From: Dysosmobacter welbionis | GTDB lineage: Bacteria; Bacillota; Clostridia; Oscillospirales; Oscillospiraceae | DNA length: 64,000 bases | Direction of reading: 5' to 3' | Assembly: GCF_005121165.3 (NCBI RefSeq) | Contig: NZ_CP034413.3 | Location: forward strand, 3,310,001 to 3,374,000 | Part shown: positions 40,141-48,320 of the stretch, one piece after another | Numbering within the stretch: position 1 is the stretch's first letter | How the letters are laid out: each line of letters starts with the position of its first letter | Notes under the pieces: generated by a model | What the model saw: only the letters and a program-made list of their open reading frames with translations | What the model was told of the DNA's origin: nothing | The model's database searches: none | Translations under genes and position numbers: made by a program

Positions 40141-41334
40141 ATGATACAGATTGCGATTATGGGCCTTGGTACGGTGGGCACCGGCGTGGCCAAGGTAGTG
40201 GCGGAAAACGCCCGGCAGATCGAGCGAAAGCTGGGCGAGCCCCTGCAGGTGAAGACCATTCTGGTGCGGCATTTCAAGGACGGGCCCTACCGTCAGCTGA
40301 TGACGGATGACTTCACGAAGATCGAGGAGGACCATGCTATCCGGGTGGTGGTGGAGACCATCGGCGGCGTGGAGGCGGCCTACGAGTACACGAAGCGGGC
40401 CCTGAACGCCGGCAAGCACGTGGTCACCGCCAACAAGCAGCTGGTGGCGGAGAAGGGCGCAGAGCTGCTGGCCCTGGCCAAAAAGCGGGGCGTGAACTAT
40501 TTGTTCGAGGCCAGCGTGGGCGGCGGTATCCCAGTGCTGCATCCCCTGACCCAGTGCATGGCTGCCAACCGGATCGACGAGGTGTACGGCATCCTAAACG
40601 GCACCACCAATTATATCCTTACCCGGATGGTCCGGGCCGGCACCACCTTTGCAGACGCCCTGAAAGAGGCGCAGGAGAAGGGCTATGCGGAGGCAGACCC
40701 CACCGCAGACGTGGAGGGCGTCGACGCCGGGCGGAAGATCTGTATCCTGGCGGATCTGGCCTTCGGCTGTCAGGTGGACCCGGCGGATGTGCCCATGGAG
40801 GGGATCAGCCGGCTGTCTCTCCGGGACGTGAAGATCGCCCAGCGGGCGGGCTACCGCGTCAAGCTGCTGGGCCGGGCGGTGCGCCTGCCCGGCGGCCGTA
40901 CCGCCTATGTGGCACCCCATCTGATCCCGGAGGAGCAGCCCCTGGCCAGCGTGGACGATGTGTTCAACGCGGTGGTGGTCCGGGGAAACGCCACCGGGGA
41001 AGTGATGTTCTACGGCCAGGGGGCCGGGGAGCTGCCCACGGCCTCCGCCTGCGTGGCGGACGTGATGGAGGCGCTTCAGTCCAGCCCCCGCCGGGAGGAG
41101 ATCGGCTGGGAGGCGGACCCGGCGGGCTTTGAGGACCCGCAGGCCCTTCGGAGCCGGTACTACTTCCGCATCGGCGGCAGCCTCAGCGCCGCTGCCGCGG
41201 CCTTCGGCCAGGTGGAGATCCTCAGCGAGGACGGCGGTGAGACCGCCTTCCTCACCGACTGCATCAGCGGAGCCGAGGCAGGGAAGCAGGCCGAAGGCCT
41301 GCGCGTCCTGGCCTGTCTGCGGGTGCTGGGATAA
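40141..41334 (+). CDS. hom: homoserine dehydrogenase
   Basis: A 397-residue enzyme reducing aspartate semialdehyde to homoserine with NAD(P)H. N-terminal Rossmann motif IMGLGTVGTGVAKVV; VVETIGGVEAAYEY; KHVVTANKQLVAEKG; the catalytic core FEASVGGGIPVLHPL and GILNGTTNYILTRM; then AEADPTADVEGVDAGRKICI (Lys/Asp substrate site). It is shorter than forms with a C-terminal ACT domain, which may explain the separate ACT protein just upstream. Ribosome site GAGAGAGG 7 bases before ATG. Confidence 0.94.
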   Translation: MIQIAIMGLGTVGTGVAKVVAENARQIERKLGEPLQVKTILVRHFKDGPYRQLMTDDFTKIEEDHAIRVVVETIGGVEAAYEYTKRALNAGKHVVTANKQLVAEKGAELLALAKKRGVNYLFEASVGGGIPVLHPLTQCMAANRIDEVYGILNGTTNYILTRMVRAGTTFADALKEAQEKGYAEADPTADVEGVDAGRKICILADLAFGCQVDPADVPMEGISRLSLRDVKIAQRAGYRVKLLGRAVRLPGGRTAYVAPHLIPEEQPLASVDDVFNAVVVRGNATGEVMFYGQGAGELPTASACVADVMEALQSSPRREEIGWEADPAGFEDPQALRSRYYFRIGGSLSAAAAAFGQVEILSEDGGETAFLTDCISGAEAGKQAEGLRVLACLRVLG

Positions 41335-41419
41335 GCCCCAAACCGCCGGAAGATGTGTATACTGGAACAGGCGGGAACCGGGATTTGAGACTTGATTCTG
41401 ATTTAAAGAAGGAAATGCC

Positions 41420-42631
41420 ATGAGCTTGATCGTACAGAAATTCGGCGGCACCAGCGTGAGAGATGCCAAGCGCATCCGCAACGTAGCCGGCATCATCGCA
41501 GAGACCTATCTGGCGGGGAACGACGTGATTGTGGTCCTCTCCGCCCAGGGAGACACTACAGACGATCTCATTGCCAAGGCGGAGGAGATCAACCCCCACG
41601 CCTCCAAGCGGGAGATGGATATGCTGCTCTCCACGGGAGAGCAAATCTCTGTGGCCCTGTGCGCCATGGCCCTGGAGGCCATGGGCCTGCCCTGCATATC
41701 CCTGGCTGCTTGGCAGGTGGGGATACAGTCTACCTCCGTCCACTCCGACGCCCGGATCAAGAAGATCGACACCGAGCGTATCCAGTCCGAGCTGGACCAG
41801 CACCGGATCGTGATCGTCACCGGCTTCCAGGGCGTGGACCGCAACGGGGACGTGACCACCCTGGGCCGGGGCGGGTCCGACACCAGCGCCGTGGCGCTGG
41901 CGGCGGCCTTCCGTGCAGATCTGTGCCAGATCTACACGGATGTGGACGGTGTGTATACCACGGACCCCCGCATCGTCCCCAGTGCCCGCAAACTGGATGA
42001 GATCACCTACGACGAGATGCTGGAACTGGCGTCGCAGGGGGCCCAGGTGCTCCACAACCGCAGCGTGGAGCTGGCCAAGAAGTTCAGAGTGAATTTGGAA
42101 GTCGTGTCCAGCCTGGAGCGCAAGCCCGGCACGAAAGTCAAGGAGGTCACCAAAGTGGAGAAAACCAATATCGCCGGTGTCGCCAAGGACACCAGCATCG
42201 CCCGCGTCGCCCTGATCGGTCTGCAGCACAACCCAGGCGTCGCATTCCAGGTCTTTGACCTGCTGAGCAAGCACAACATCAACGTGGATGTCATCCTGCA
42301 GTCCATTGGCCGGGAGGACACCAAGGACATCACCTTCACGGTCCACAAGAAGGACCTGGAGGAATCCAAGCAGATTCTGGAGGAACATAAAGAGACCCTG
42401 AGGTTCGACCACATTGAGACGGATGAGAGCATCGGCAAGGTCTCCATTGTGGGCGCGGGCCTCATGAGCAACTGCGGCGTGGCCGCCCGGATGTTCGAGG
42501 CCCTCTATGAGGCGGGCATCAACATCCAGATGATCAATACTTCTGAGATCCGAGTCTCCGTTCTGCTGGATGAGGAGGACGTGAACCGGGCGGTCCGGGC
42601 CATCCACGACAAGTTCTTCGGCGAGATCTGA
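41420..42631 (+). CDS. lysC: aspartate kinase
   Basis: A 403-residue enzyme making aspartyl phosphate, the first step to lysine, threonine, methionine and diaminopimelate. Starts IVQKFGGTSVRDAKRI (KFGGTS motif), then LLSTGEQISVALCAMAL, GRGGSDTSAVALAAAF and DVDGVYTTDPRIV. Two C-terminal ACT domains (VALIGLQHNPGVAFQVFDLL; VSIVGAGLMSNCGVAARMFEAL) give feedback control. No lysine riboswitch fits in the 85-base gap upstream. Confidence 0.95.
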   Translation: MSLIVQKFGGTSVRDAKRIRNVAGIIAETYLAGNDVIVVLSAQGDTTDDLIAKAEEINPHASKREMDMLLSTGEQISVALCAMALEAMGLPCISLAAWQVGIQSTSVHSDARIKKIDTERIQSELDQHRIVIVTGFQGVDRNGDVTTLGRGGSDTSAVALAAAFRADLCQIYTDVDGVYTTDPRIVPSARKLDEITYDEMLELASQGAQVLHNRSVELAKKFRVNLEVVSSLERKPGTKVKEVTKVEKTNIAGVAKDTSIARVALIGLQHNPGVAFQVFDLLSKHNINVDVILQSIGREDTKDITFTVHKKDLEESKQILEEHKETLRFDHIETDESIGKVSIVGAGLMSNCGVAARMFEALYEAGINIQMINTSEIRVSVLLDEEDVNRAVRAIHDKFFGEI

Positions 42632-42652
42632 TTCCGCCTGGAGCATCAGCCC

Positions 42653-42689
42653 AGCAGGGCGCGCCCACCGGCGCGCCCTGTGCTGTTTT
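42653..42689 (+). terminator. Rho-independent terminator
   Basis: CAGGGCGCGCC pairs with GGCGCGCCCTG around a four-base loop, followed by TGCTGTTTT, just after lysC. Confidence 0.85.
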
Positions 42690-42741
42690 CCGGTCTGCTC
42701 CGCCGCCGCGCTGCATACAGTGGAGCGAGGTGAGGCGAACC

Positions 42742-43215
42742 ATGAGAGATCCCTTCAATCGTTTTGCCCTGCGGTATCTGGCGGCTGTGGTGTGCGGCCT
42801 GGCACTGCTGCTGCTCCACAGCACGGCACAAAGCGGACTGCCTGCCGCGTTCGTGCCCCAGTGTCCCAGCCCCTGGGAGTTGAGCAAGCTGGCCTTCTGG
42901 CCGCTGCTTGCCGCCTGGGTGCTGACCGGCCGGCTGGGCAGGGAGCGCCGCACGCTGCTGCAGGATCTGCCGGCAGCGGTGCTGACGCCCCTGGCTATGA
43001 CAGCGGCGTGCTGGGGCTTGGCGGCCGCCGGGGGAAACGGCGCGGCGAGCCTGGCGGTCTGGGCGGTGCTGCTGGCGGCGGGCACGGCCTTCTGCCCGGA
43101 CGGAAGAAAGCACCCGGGGCTGTGGGCAGCCCTGGCTCTGCTTCTGGCGGGGCTGTACATGCTGCTGACCTTCACGCCTCCGGGCTGGGGACCATTCGTC
43201 AATCCGCTGGGATGA
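42742..43215 (+). CDS. hypothetical integral membrane protein
   Basis: A 157-residue protein from ATG 42742. Four or five hydrophobic segments: about 10-30, 50-65, 80-105, 108-120 and 130-148. A motif CPSPWELSKLAFWPLLAAWV lies after the first helix. This 'WELxKLxFWP' element resembles the small DUF6512-type membrane family, but I am not certain. Function unknown. Confidence 0.6.
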   Translation: MRDPFNRFALRYLAAVVCGLALLLLHSTAQSGLPAAFVPQCPSPWELSKLAFWPLLAAWVLTGRLGRERRTLLQDLPAAVLTPLAMTAACWGLAAAGGNGAASLAVWAVLLAAGTAFCPDGRKHPGLWAALALLLAGLYMLLTFTPPGWGPFVNPLG

Positions 43216-43222
43216 GAGAGGA

Positions 43223-43251
43223 TTTACTTTCCCGCCCATCTGTGGTACAAT
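43223..43251 (+). promoter_or_regulatory. promoter of the ACT-UPF0210 unit
   Basis: TTTACT (43223-43228), 17-base spacer, TACAAT (43246-43251), 72 bases before the ACT gene. Confidence 0.65.
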
Positions 43252-43323
43252 ACGGACGCTGTATACAAGAGAATGCCGCCTCGCCGGGCTTGCCGGCGGG
43301 CGGCCATGAGGAGGAACTTCGCT

Positions 43324-43593
43324 ATGAACGCCATCGTCACCGTCGTGGGGCAGGATAAGGTAGGCATCATCGCCGCCGTCTGCGCCCTGCTGGCTGAGCA
43401 CAATGTCAATATCCTGGACATCTCCCAGACGATCCTCCAGGGCTCCTTCACCATGGTCATGGCCGTGGACGTGGGAGCGGCCAAGGTCTCCGTGGGCGAG
43501 CTGCGGGACCTGCTGGAGCAGTTGGGGCAGAAGATGGAGATCTCTATCCGCATCCAGCGGGAGGAGATATTTGATGCCATGCATCGCATCTGA
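43324..43593 (+). CDS. ACT-domain protein (UPF0237 / GcvR-like)
   Basis: An 89-residue single ACT domain: VTVVGQDKVGIIAAVCALLA, then VNILDISQTILQGSFTMVMAVD. ATG 43324 has GAGGAGG about 8 bases upstream. In many Firmicutes this UPF0237 gene is immediately followed by a UPF0210/DUF711 gene, as here. The ligand is unknown; an amino-acid sensing role is inferred from the fold. Confidence 0.85.
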   Translation: MNAIVTVVGQDKVGIIAAVCALLAEHNVNILDISQTILQGSFTMVMAVDVGAAKVSVGELRDLLEQLGQKMEISIRIQREEIFDAMHRI

Positions 43594-43632
43594 CTTCAAG
43601 AGGGAGCTGCGCCCACCCTTTAGATTCCCCCT

Positions 43633-43800
43633 CCCCAGTGAGACGTTGGTCACTGGGGACGCCGTCCCCGGCGGCTGGGTCAAGAAATTTTCGGCAGGTA
43701 CACGCCCTGCCGAAAATGATTTAATATTCTTCTTTTGCCGGAGGTAAAAGAACTGAGGAAAACCGGAGGTTTTCCCCTAGCCTCTTTTACCCGTTTCCGG
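43633..43800 (+). other. array of three strong hairpins between the ACT and UPF0210 genes
   Basis: The 248-base gap is filled by stems. CCCCAGTGA/TCACTGGGG (43633-43658); a perfect 12-base stem ATTTTCGGCAGG/CCTGCCGAAAAT (43687-43717) followed by T-rich sequence; and a nested long stem (43738-43800) with GGTAAAAGA/TCTTTTACC and inner GGAAAACC/GGTTTTCC. The second could terminate transcription; the set could be a structured leader or a repeat element. No ORF lies inside. Confidence 0.7.
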
Positions 43801-43840
43801 AGTCCTTTTGAGAGAGAATTTGTACGTTGGGAGATACGTT

Positions 43841-45199
43841 ATGCTGAACCAGAAGGAAATTTTATCTACCATTGAGATGATCGACCAGCAGCACCTGGAC
43901 ATCCGCACCATCACCATGGGCATCTCCCTGCTGAGCTGCTGTGATCCGGACCCGAAGCGGGCCTGTGAGAAGATCTACGACAAGATCACCCGGTATGCGG
44001 AGAAGCTGGTCAAGACCGGCGAGGACATCGAGCGGGAGTTCGGCATCCCCATCGTGAACAAGCGCATTTCCGTCACTCCCATGGCCCTGGTGGCCGGGGC
44101 CAGCGAGACGGAGGACTGCGTGCCCTTTGCCCTGGCCCTGGACCGGGCGGCCCAGACCTGCGGCGTCAACTTTATCGGCGGCTACTCCGCCCTGGTGCAG
44201 AAGGGCATGACAGAGGCGGACGAGAAGCTGATCCGCTCCATTCCGGAGGCTCTGGCCCGGACAGAACTGGTCTGTTCCTCCGTCAACGTGGGGTCCACCC
44301 GGGCGGGCATCAATATGGACGCGGTGGCCCTGATGGGCCGCATCGTCAAGGATACCGCTGCCGCCACGGCGGACCGGGATGGCCTGGGCTGCGCCAAGCT
44401 GGTGGTGTTCTGCAATGCCGTGGAGGACAACCCCTTTATGGCCGGCGCCTTCCACGGCGTGGGAGAGGCGGAGAAGGTCATCAACGTGGGCGTCTCCGGC
44501 CCCGGCGTAGTGTGTACTGCTTTGAAAGCGGTGAAGGGCCAGCCCTTTGACGTGGTGGCGGAGACAGTGAAGAAGACCGCTTTCCGGGTGACCCGCATGG
44601 GCCAGTTGGTGGCCCAGGAGGCCAGCCGTCGGCTGGACACGCCCTTCGGCATCGTGGATCTCTCCCTGGCGCCTACCCCGGCCATCGGAGACAGCGTGGC
44701 CCGCATTCTGGAGGAGATGGGCCTGGAGGTCTGCGGCACCCACGGCACTACGGCGGCGCTGGCCCTGTTGAACGACGCGGTGAAGAAGGGCGGCGTCATG
44801 GCGTCCTCCTCTGTGGGCGGCCTCTCCGGCGCCTTCATCCCCGTCAGCGAGGACGAGGGCATGATCGCCGCCGCAGAGGCAGGGACCCTCTGCCTGGACA
44901 AGCTGGAGGCCATGACCTGCGTCTGCTCCGTGGGCCTGGACATGATCGCCGTCCCCGGCGACACCCCGGCAGAGACCATCTCCGCCATCATTGCAGACGA
45001 GGCGGCCATCGGCATGGTGAACAACAAGACCACCGCCGTCCGGCTGCTGCCCGCCCCCGGCAAGACCGTGGGGGACCGGATCGAGATGGGCGGCCTCCTG
45101 GGCAGCGCCCCGGTGATGCCGGTGCACCCGGAGTCCAGCGCGGACTTTATCGCCCGGGGCGGCCGCATCCCGGCGCCCCTCCACAGCCTGAAGAACTGA
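43841..45199 (+). CDS. UPF0210 (DUF711, PFL-like) protein
   Basis: A 452-residue protein, the usual family length, from ATG 43841 (GGGAGAT upstream). It has [68 protein letters not shown] and [15 protein letters not shown]. The fold is related to glycyl-radical (PFL-like) barrels, but the role is not established. Its pairing with a UPF0237 ACT protein is conserved. Confidence 0.9.
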   Translation: MLNQKEILSTIEMIDQQHLDIRTITMGISLLSCCDPDPKRACEKIYDKITRYAEKLVKTGEDIEREFGIPIVNKRISVTPMALVAGASETEDCVPFALALDRAAQTCGVNFIGGYSALVQKGMTEADEKLIRSIPEALARTELVCSSVNVGSTRAGINMDAVALMGRIVKDTAAATADRDGLGCAKLVVFCNAVEDNPFMAGAFHGVGEAEKVINVGVSGPGVVCTALKAVKGQPFDVVAETVKKTAFRVTRMGQLVAQEASRRLDTPFGIVDLSLAPTPAIGDSVARILEEMGLEVCGTHGTTAALALLNDAVKKGGVMASSSVGGLSGAFIPVSEDEGMIAAAEAGTLCLDKLEAMTCVCSVGLDMIAVPGDTPAETISAIIADEAAIGMVNNKTTAVRLLPAPGKTVGDRIEMGGLLGSAPVMPVHPESSADFIARGGRIPAPLHSLKN

Positions 45200-45206
45200 G
45201 CCAGCG

Positions 45207-45236
45207 GGCCGTCCGGAAGGGCGGCCTGTTTTGCCA
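45207..45236 (+). terminator. weak terminator
   Basis: GGCCGTCC and GGGCGGCC can pair around a short loop, followed by TGTTTTG, 8 bases after the UPF0210 stop. Confidence 0.5.
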
Positions 45237-45386
45237 TACAGATGGGGAAAGGCGTTCAGATATGCCGCAGCTTCATGTGCAGCAGGGCTCACGCCTTTTC
45301 GCGGCATACTGTCCTATACTTGGAGTTTCACGCCGGGGTATGGGACGCGCCCTGCCGCGGTAAACTGGGAGAAAAGGAGGAATCGC

Positions 45387-46979
45387 ATGGACATTCTCTT
45401 TGAAAACGGCACCATCCGCACTCTGGAGCGGAACAGCCCTGATGCCCAGGCCCTGTTGGTGCGCAACGGCCGGATCGCCGCCGTGGGGGGCAGGACGGCG
45501 GTGGAGGACCAGACGGGAATCGACGTCCGCCGGGTGGATCTGGCAGGCAGGACGCTGCTGCCGGCGTTTCTGGACGCCCACAGCCACTTTACGGCGGTGG
45601 CCAACCAGTTTCTGCAGGTGTCTTTGGAGGGCTGCACCTCCTGGGCGGACATGCAGGACCGGATCCGGGACTACATCCGGCGGGAGCGCATCCCTGCCGG
45701 GCAGTGGGTAACGGCACAGGGGTACGACCACAACCTGCTCTCGGAGCGGCGCCACCCGGATCGGCTCTGCCTGGATGCGGCGGCGCCGGACAACCCGGTG
45801 GTGATCTGCCACCAGTCCGGCCACATGGGCGTGTTCAACACCGCGGCGCTGGAGCGGCTGGGTGTCACTGCGCAGACGCCTGCCCCCGCCGGAGGCGTCA
45901 TCGGACGGGAGAACGGCACCCTCACCGGCTACATGGAGGAAAACGCCTTTCTGGAGTTCCAAAAGCGGGTGCCCATGAGGCCGCTGGAGTCGTTTCTGGC
46001 GGCCTACCGGAAGGCCCAGGACCTGTACGCCTCCTACGGAATCACCACCGTGCAGGAAGGGCTGCTGCGCCGGGAGCTGGTACCCCTGTATCAGGCCCTG
46101 CTGGCGGACGGGTCCCTGAAGCTGGATGTGGTTGCCTACGGAGATCCGGAGGGAGCGGAGGCGGCCCGGCAGGCATTTCCGGAGAGTGTCCGGCAATATC
46201 ACCGGCGCTTCAAGCTGGGCGGGTACAAGATGTTTCTGGATGGATCTCCCCAGGGACGTACCGCTTGGCTGCGGCGGCCCTATCAGGGGGAGCAGGAATA
46301 CCGGGGCTACGGCACCCTGACGGACGCAGAGGTGCTGGACATGGTCCGCCGGGCCGGGACAGATGGAATGCAGCTGCTGGCCCACTGCAACGGGGATGCC
46401 GCCTGCGCCCAGTATCTGGCGGCGCTGGATGCGGCGGCGCGGGAAGGCGTGGATCTGGCGGCACTGCGGCCGGTGATGATCCACGCCCAGCTGCTGGGCA
46501 GGGACCAACTGCCGGAGGTGAGGCGGCTGGGGGTGATCCCCTCTTTCTTCGTGGCCCACGTGTACCACTGGGGGGATGTCCATCTGGAAAATCTGGGACC
46601 CGGCCGGGCGGAGGCCATCAGTCCCGCAGGCTCGGCGGCGGAGAAGGGGATCCCCTTCACATTCCATCAGGATGCGCCGGTGATCCGGCCCGATATGCTG
46701 GAGACGGTGTGGTGTGCCGTGAACCGGGTGACCCGGCAGGGCCGCGTCCTGGGCCGGGAAGAGCGGGTGGACGTCCGGACGGCCCTGGAGGCGGTGACGG
46801 TCCACGCTGCATACCAGTATTTTGAGGAGACGGACAAGGGCACCCTGGCGCCGGGGAAGCAGGCGGATCTGGTGATTCTGGACCGGGACCCCCTGGCGGT
46901 GCCGCAGGAGGAGCTCCGGGATATTCGGGTACTGGAGACCTGGAAGGATGGCGTTCCCATCTTCTGCCGGGAGGCATGA
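45387..46979 (+). CDS. YtcJ-like metal-dependent amidohydrolase
   Basis: A 530-residue cytoplasmic hydrolase of the amidohydrolase_3 family. ATG 45387 has AAAGGAGG 6 bases upstream; longer frames are non-coding. ILFENGTIRTLERN; LPAFLDAHSHFTAVAN with the metal-binding HxH-type site; VVICHQSGHMGVFNTAAL; GGYKMFLDGSPQGRTAWL; LLAHCNGDAACAQYLAAL; FHQDAPVIRPDMLETVWC; and the C-terminal VDVRTALEAVTVHAAYQ. Substrate unknown; members act on amides or carbamates. Confidence 0.87.
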   Translation: MDILFENGTIRTLERNSPDAQALLVRNGRIAAVGGRTAVEDQTGIDVRRVDLAGRTLLPAFLDAHSHFTAVANQFLQVSLEGCTSWADMQDRIRDYIRRERIPAGQWVTAQGYDHNLLSERRHPDRLCLDAAAPDNPVVICHQSGHMGVFNTAALERLGVTAQTPAPAGGVIGRENGTLTGYMEENAFLEFQKRVPMRPLESFLAAYRKAQDLYASYGITTVQEGLLRRELVPLYQALLADGSLKLDVVAYGDPEGAEAARQAFPESVRQYHRRFKLGGYKMFLDGSPQGRTAWLRRPYQGEQEYRGYGTLTDAEVLDMVRRAGTDGMQLLAHCNGDAACAQYLAALDAAAREGVDLAALRPVMIHAQLLGRDQLPEVRRLGVIPSFFVAHVYHWGDVHLENLGPGRAEAISPAGSAAEKGIPFTFHQDAPVIRPDMLETVWCAVNRVTRQGRVLGREERVDVRTALEAVTVHAAYQYFEETDKGTLAPGKQADLVILDRDPLAVPQEELRDIRVLETWKDGVPIFCREA

Positions 46980-47005
46980 GTCTGCCGCCGGGTGGAAAAG
47001 AACGC

Positions 47006-47033
47006 TTGCAATTTTTCGCACGAGAGGTAAAAT
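47006..47033 (+). promoter_or_regulatory. promoter of the c-di-AMP receptor gene
   Basis: TTGCAA (47006-47011), 16-base spacer, TAAAAT (47028-47033), directly ahead of an AAGGAGG and the 9-residue leader ORF. Confidence 0.5.
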
Positions 47034-47046
47034 AAGGAGGAACGAC

Positions 47047-47076
47047 GTGCCCAACGCGTTGGAACATGGGAGGTGA
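47047..47076 (+). CDS. possible 9-residue leader peptide
   Basis: GTG start 6 bases behind a perfect AGGAGG, encoding MPNALEHGR, with its TGA inside the ribosome binding region of the next gene (GGGAGGTGA). The codons overlap the palindrome CCAACGCGTTGG. It could couple translation to the receptor gene or be fortuitous. Confidence 0.35.
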   Translation: MPNALEHGR

Positions 47077-47081
47077 GCAAT

Positions 47082-47426
47082 ATGGAGAAAAAGAGCAAGC
47101 TGGTGCTGGCCGTTTTACAGGGAAGCGATTCCGACAACACCATCCGTAACCTGAATGAGCGCGGCTTCATGGTGACGGTGCTGAGCTCCACCGGCGGCTT
47201 TTTGAAGAAAAAGAGCACCACGGTGATGATCGGCGTGGAGGAGGATCGGCTGGAAGAGGCCCTGGACGTCCTGCAGAAGTATGCGGGACACCGGAAGGAG
47301 ACCGTGTACCAGAGCGTGACCATGCCCCACGGGGAGATGTCCGCGGTGCCGCCGGTACCCATGGAGGTCATGGCCGGCGGTGCGGCGGTGTTCATCGTGT
47401 CGCTGGACGATATCCGCAAATTCTGA
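47082..47426 (+). CDS. darA: cyclic-di-AMP receptor (DarA/PstA, PII-like)
   Basis: A 114-residue PII-like protein: LVLAVLQGSDSDNTIRNLNE, GFMVTVLSSTGGFLKKKSTT (the T- and B-loop region), VMIGVEEDRLEEALDVL, then VTMPHGEMSAVPPVP. Trimeric DarA proteins bind c-di-AMP and pass the signal to unknown partners in Firmicutes. ATG 47082; a GTG 9 bases earlier is in frame. Confidence 0.92.
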   Translation: MEKKSKLVLAVLQGSDSDNTIRNLNERGFMVTVLSSTGGFLKKKSTTVMIGVEEDRLEEALDVLQKYAGHRKETVYQSVTMPHGEMSAVPPVPMEVMAGGAAVFIVSLDDIRKF

Positions 47427-47446
47427 ATCCCTGCGTCTCAAATGGC

Positions 47447-47486
47447 AAAAAAGACCTGCGCGGCAGCTGCCGTGCAGGTCTTTTTT
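47447..47486 (+). terminator. bidirectional Rho-independent terminator
   Basis: AAAAAAGACCTGC pairs with GCAGGTCTTTTTT, with an inner self-complementary CGGCAGCTGCCG. A-rich and T-rich flanks let it stop both darA and the converging queH. Confidence 0.92.
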
Positions 47487-47506
47487 GCGCATCGAAGGGA
47501 AGCTCG

Positions 47507-48091
47507 TCAGCCCTGTCGGGCCGCCTCCTCCGCGTCAAATTTTGCCCGGTCCCGGTCGATCTGCTTCTGATAGCGGTCCGCCTCGGAAAAGACGCAGCCG
47601 CAGTACTTCTGCATATAGAACCCCAGCTCTCGGGCCCGCTGGTTGCCGGCCCGGAAGTTTGACCGGAAGTCCCGGTAGAGAAATTCCACCCCGTACTGCC
47701 GGGCATACATCTCCGCTGCGGCGGCGATGGCCTCGTGATTCTGATAGGTGCTGGCCAGCAGGGTGGAGGTGAAGGCGGTAAAGCCGTGCTCTGCCGCATA
47801 CTTCGCCGTGCCCTCCAGCCGGTGTTCGTAGCAGTAGGCGCAGCGGTGGTCGATGTCTCCCGCCACATGGCGGACAAAGTCCTTCAGACCGTAGTCCTCC
47901 TGTACCCGGACCTCCATACCGATGGTGGGGGCATACGCCAGCAGGCAGTCCCGCCGGGCCTGATACTCCTTCCAGGGGTGGATGTTGGGGTTGTACCAAA
48001 ACGCCACCGGCTCGATGCCCTCGCTCCGCAGAGGGTCGATGCAGCTGAGGGAACAAGGGGCGCAGCAGGTGTGCAGCAAAACGCGTTCCAT
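47507..48091 (-). CDS. queH: epoxyqueuosine reductase QueH (DUF208)
   Basis: A 194-residue enzyme that reduces epoxyqueuosine to queuosine in tRNA and replaces QueG. It shows RVLLHTCCAPCSLSCIDPL with the paired cysteines, FWYNPNIHPWKEYQAR, DHRCAYCYEHRLEGTAKYAA, FTSTLLASTYQNH, and GFYMQKYCGCVFSE with the second cysteine pair; the cysteines hold an Fe-S cluster and a metal. ATG 48091. Divergent from the activase gene. Confidence 0.93.
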   Translation of the reverse strand: MERVLLHTCCAPCSLSCIDPLRSEGIEPVAFWYNPNIHPWKEYQARRDCLLAYAPTIGMEVRVQEDYGLKDFVRHVAGDIDHRCAYCYEHRLEGTAKYAAEHGFTAFTSTLLASTYQNHEAIAAAAEMYARQYGVEFLYRDFRSNFRAGNQRARELGFYMQKYCGCVFSEADRYQKQIDRDRAKFDAEEAARQG

Positions 48092-48127
48092 GTCGAAAAT
48101 GCCTCTCTTTGGTTCTGAGATGGAACC

Positions 48128-48156
48128 AGTATAGCATAGAAGAGAGAAAAGGCCAA
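48128..48156 (-). promoter_or_regulatory. queH promoter
   Basis: On the minus strand TTGGCC, 17-base spacer, TATACT, 37 bases before the queH ATG. Confidence 0.6.
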
Positions 48157-48215
48157 GCCCCTTTCCCAACCAAGTTTCTTAACGAAAAATTAACAGTCTT
48201 TCAGAATATTGCCGA

Positions 48216-48244
48216 TTGAACATCCCATGGAAAAAGTGTATGAT
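48216..48244 (+). promoter_or_regulatory. promoter of the activase gene
   Basis: TTGAAC (48216-48221), 17-base spacer, TATGAT (48239-48244), 77 bases before the start codon. Confidence 0.65.
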
Positions 48245-48320
48245 GTCAACTAATGTGGTATCATGCGGTTAGCTGTTGAAAACTCTGACGCAACCGTTTT
48301 CCCAGAAGGAGGAAGCAGAG

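Noticed and set aside
41335-41419. Lysine riboswitch before lysC
   Set aside because: The gap is only 85 bases, far too short for the roughly 170-base lysine aptamer, and shows no matching stems.
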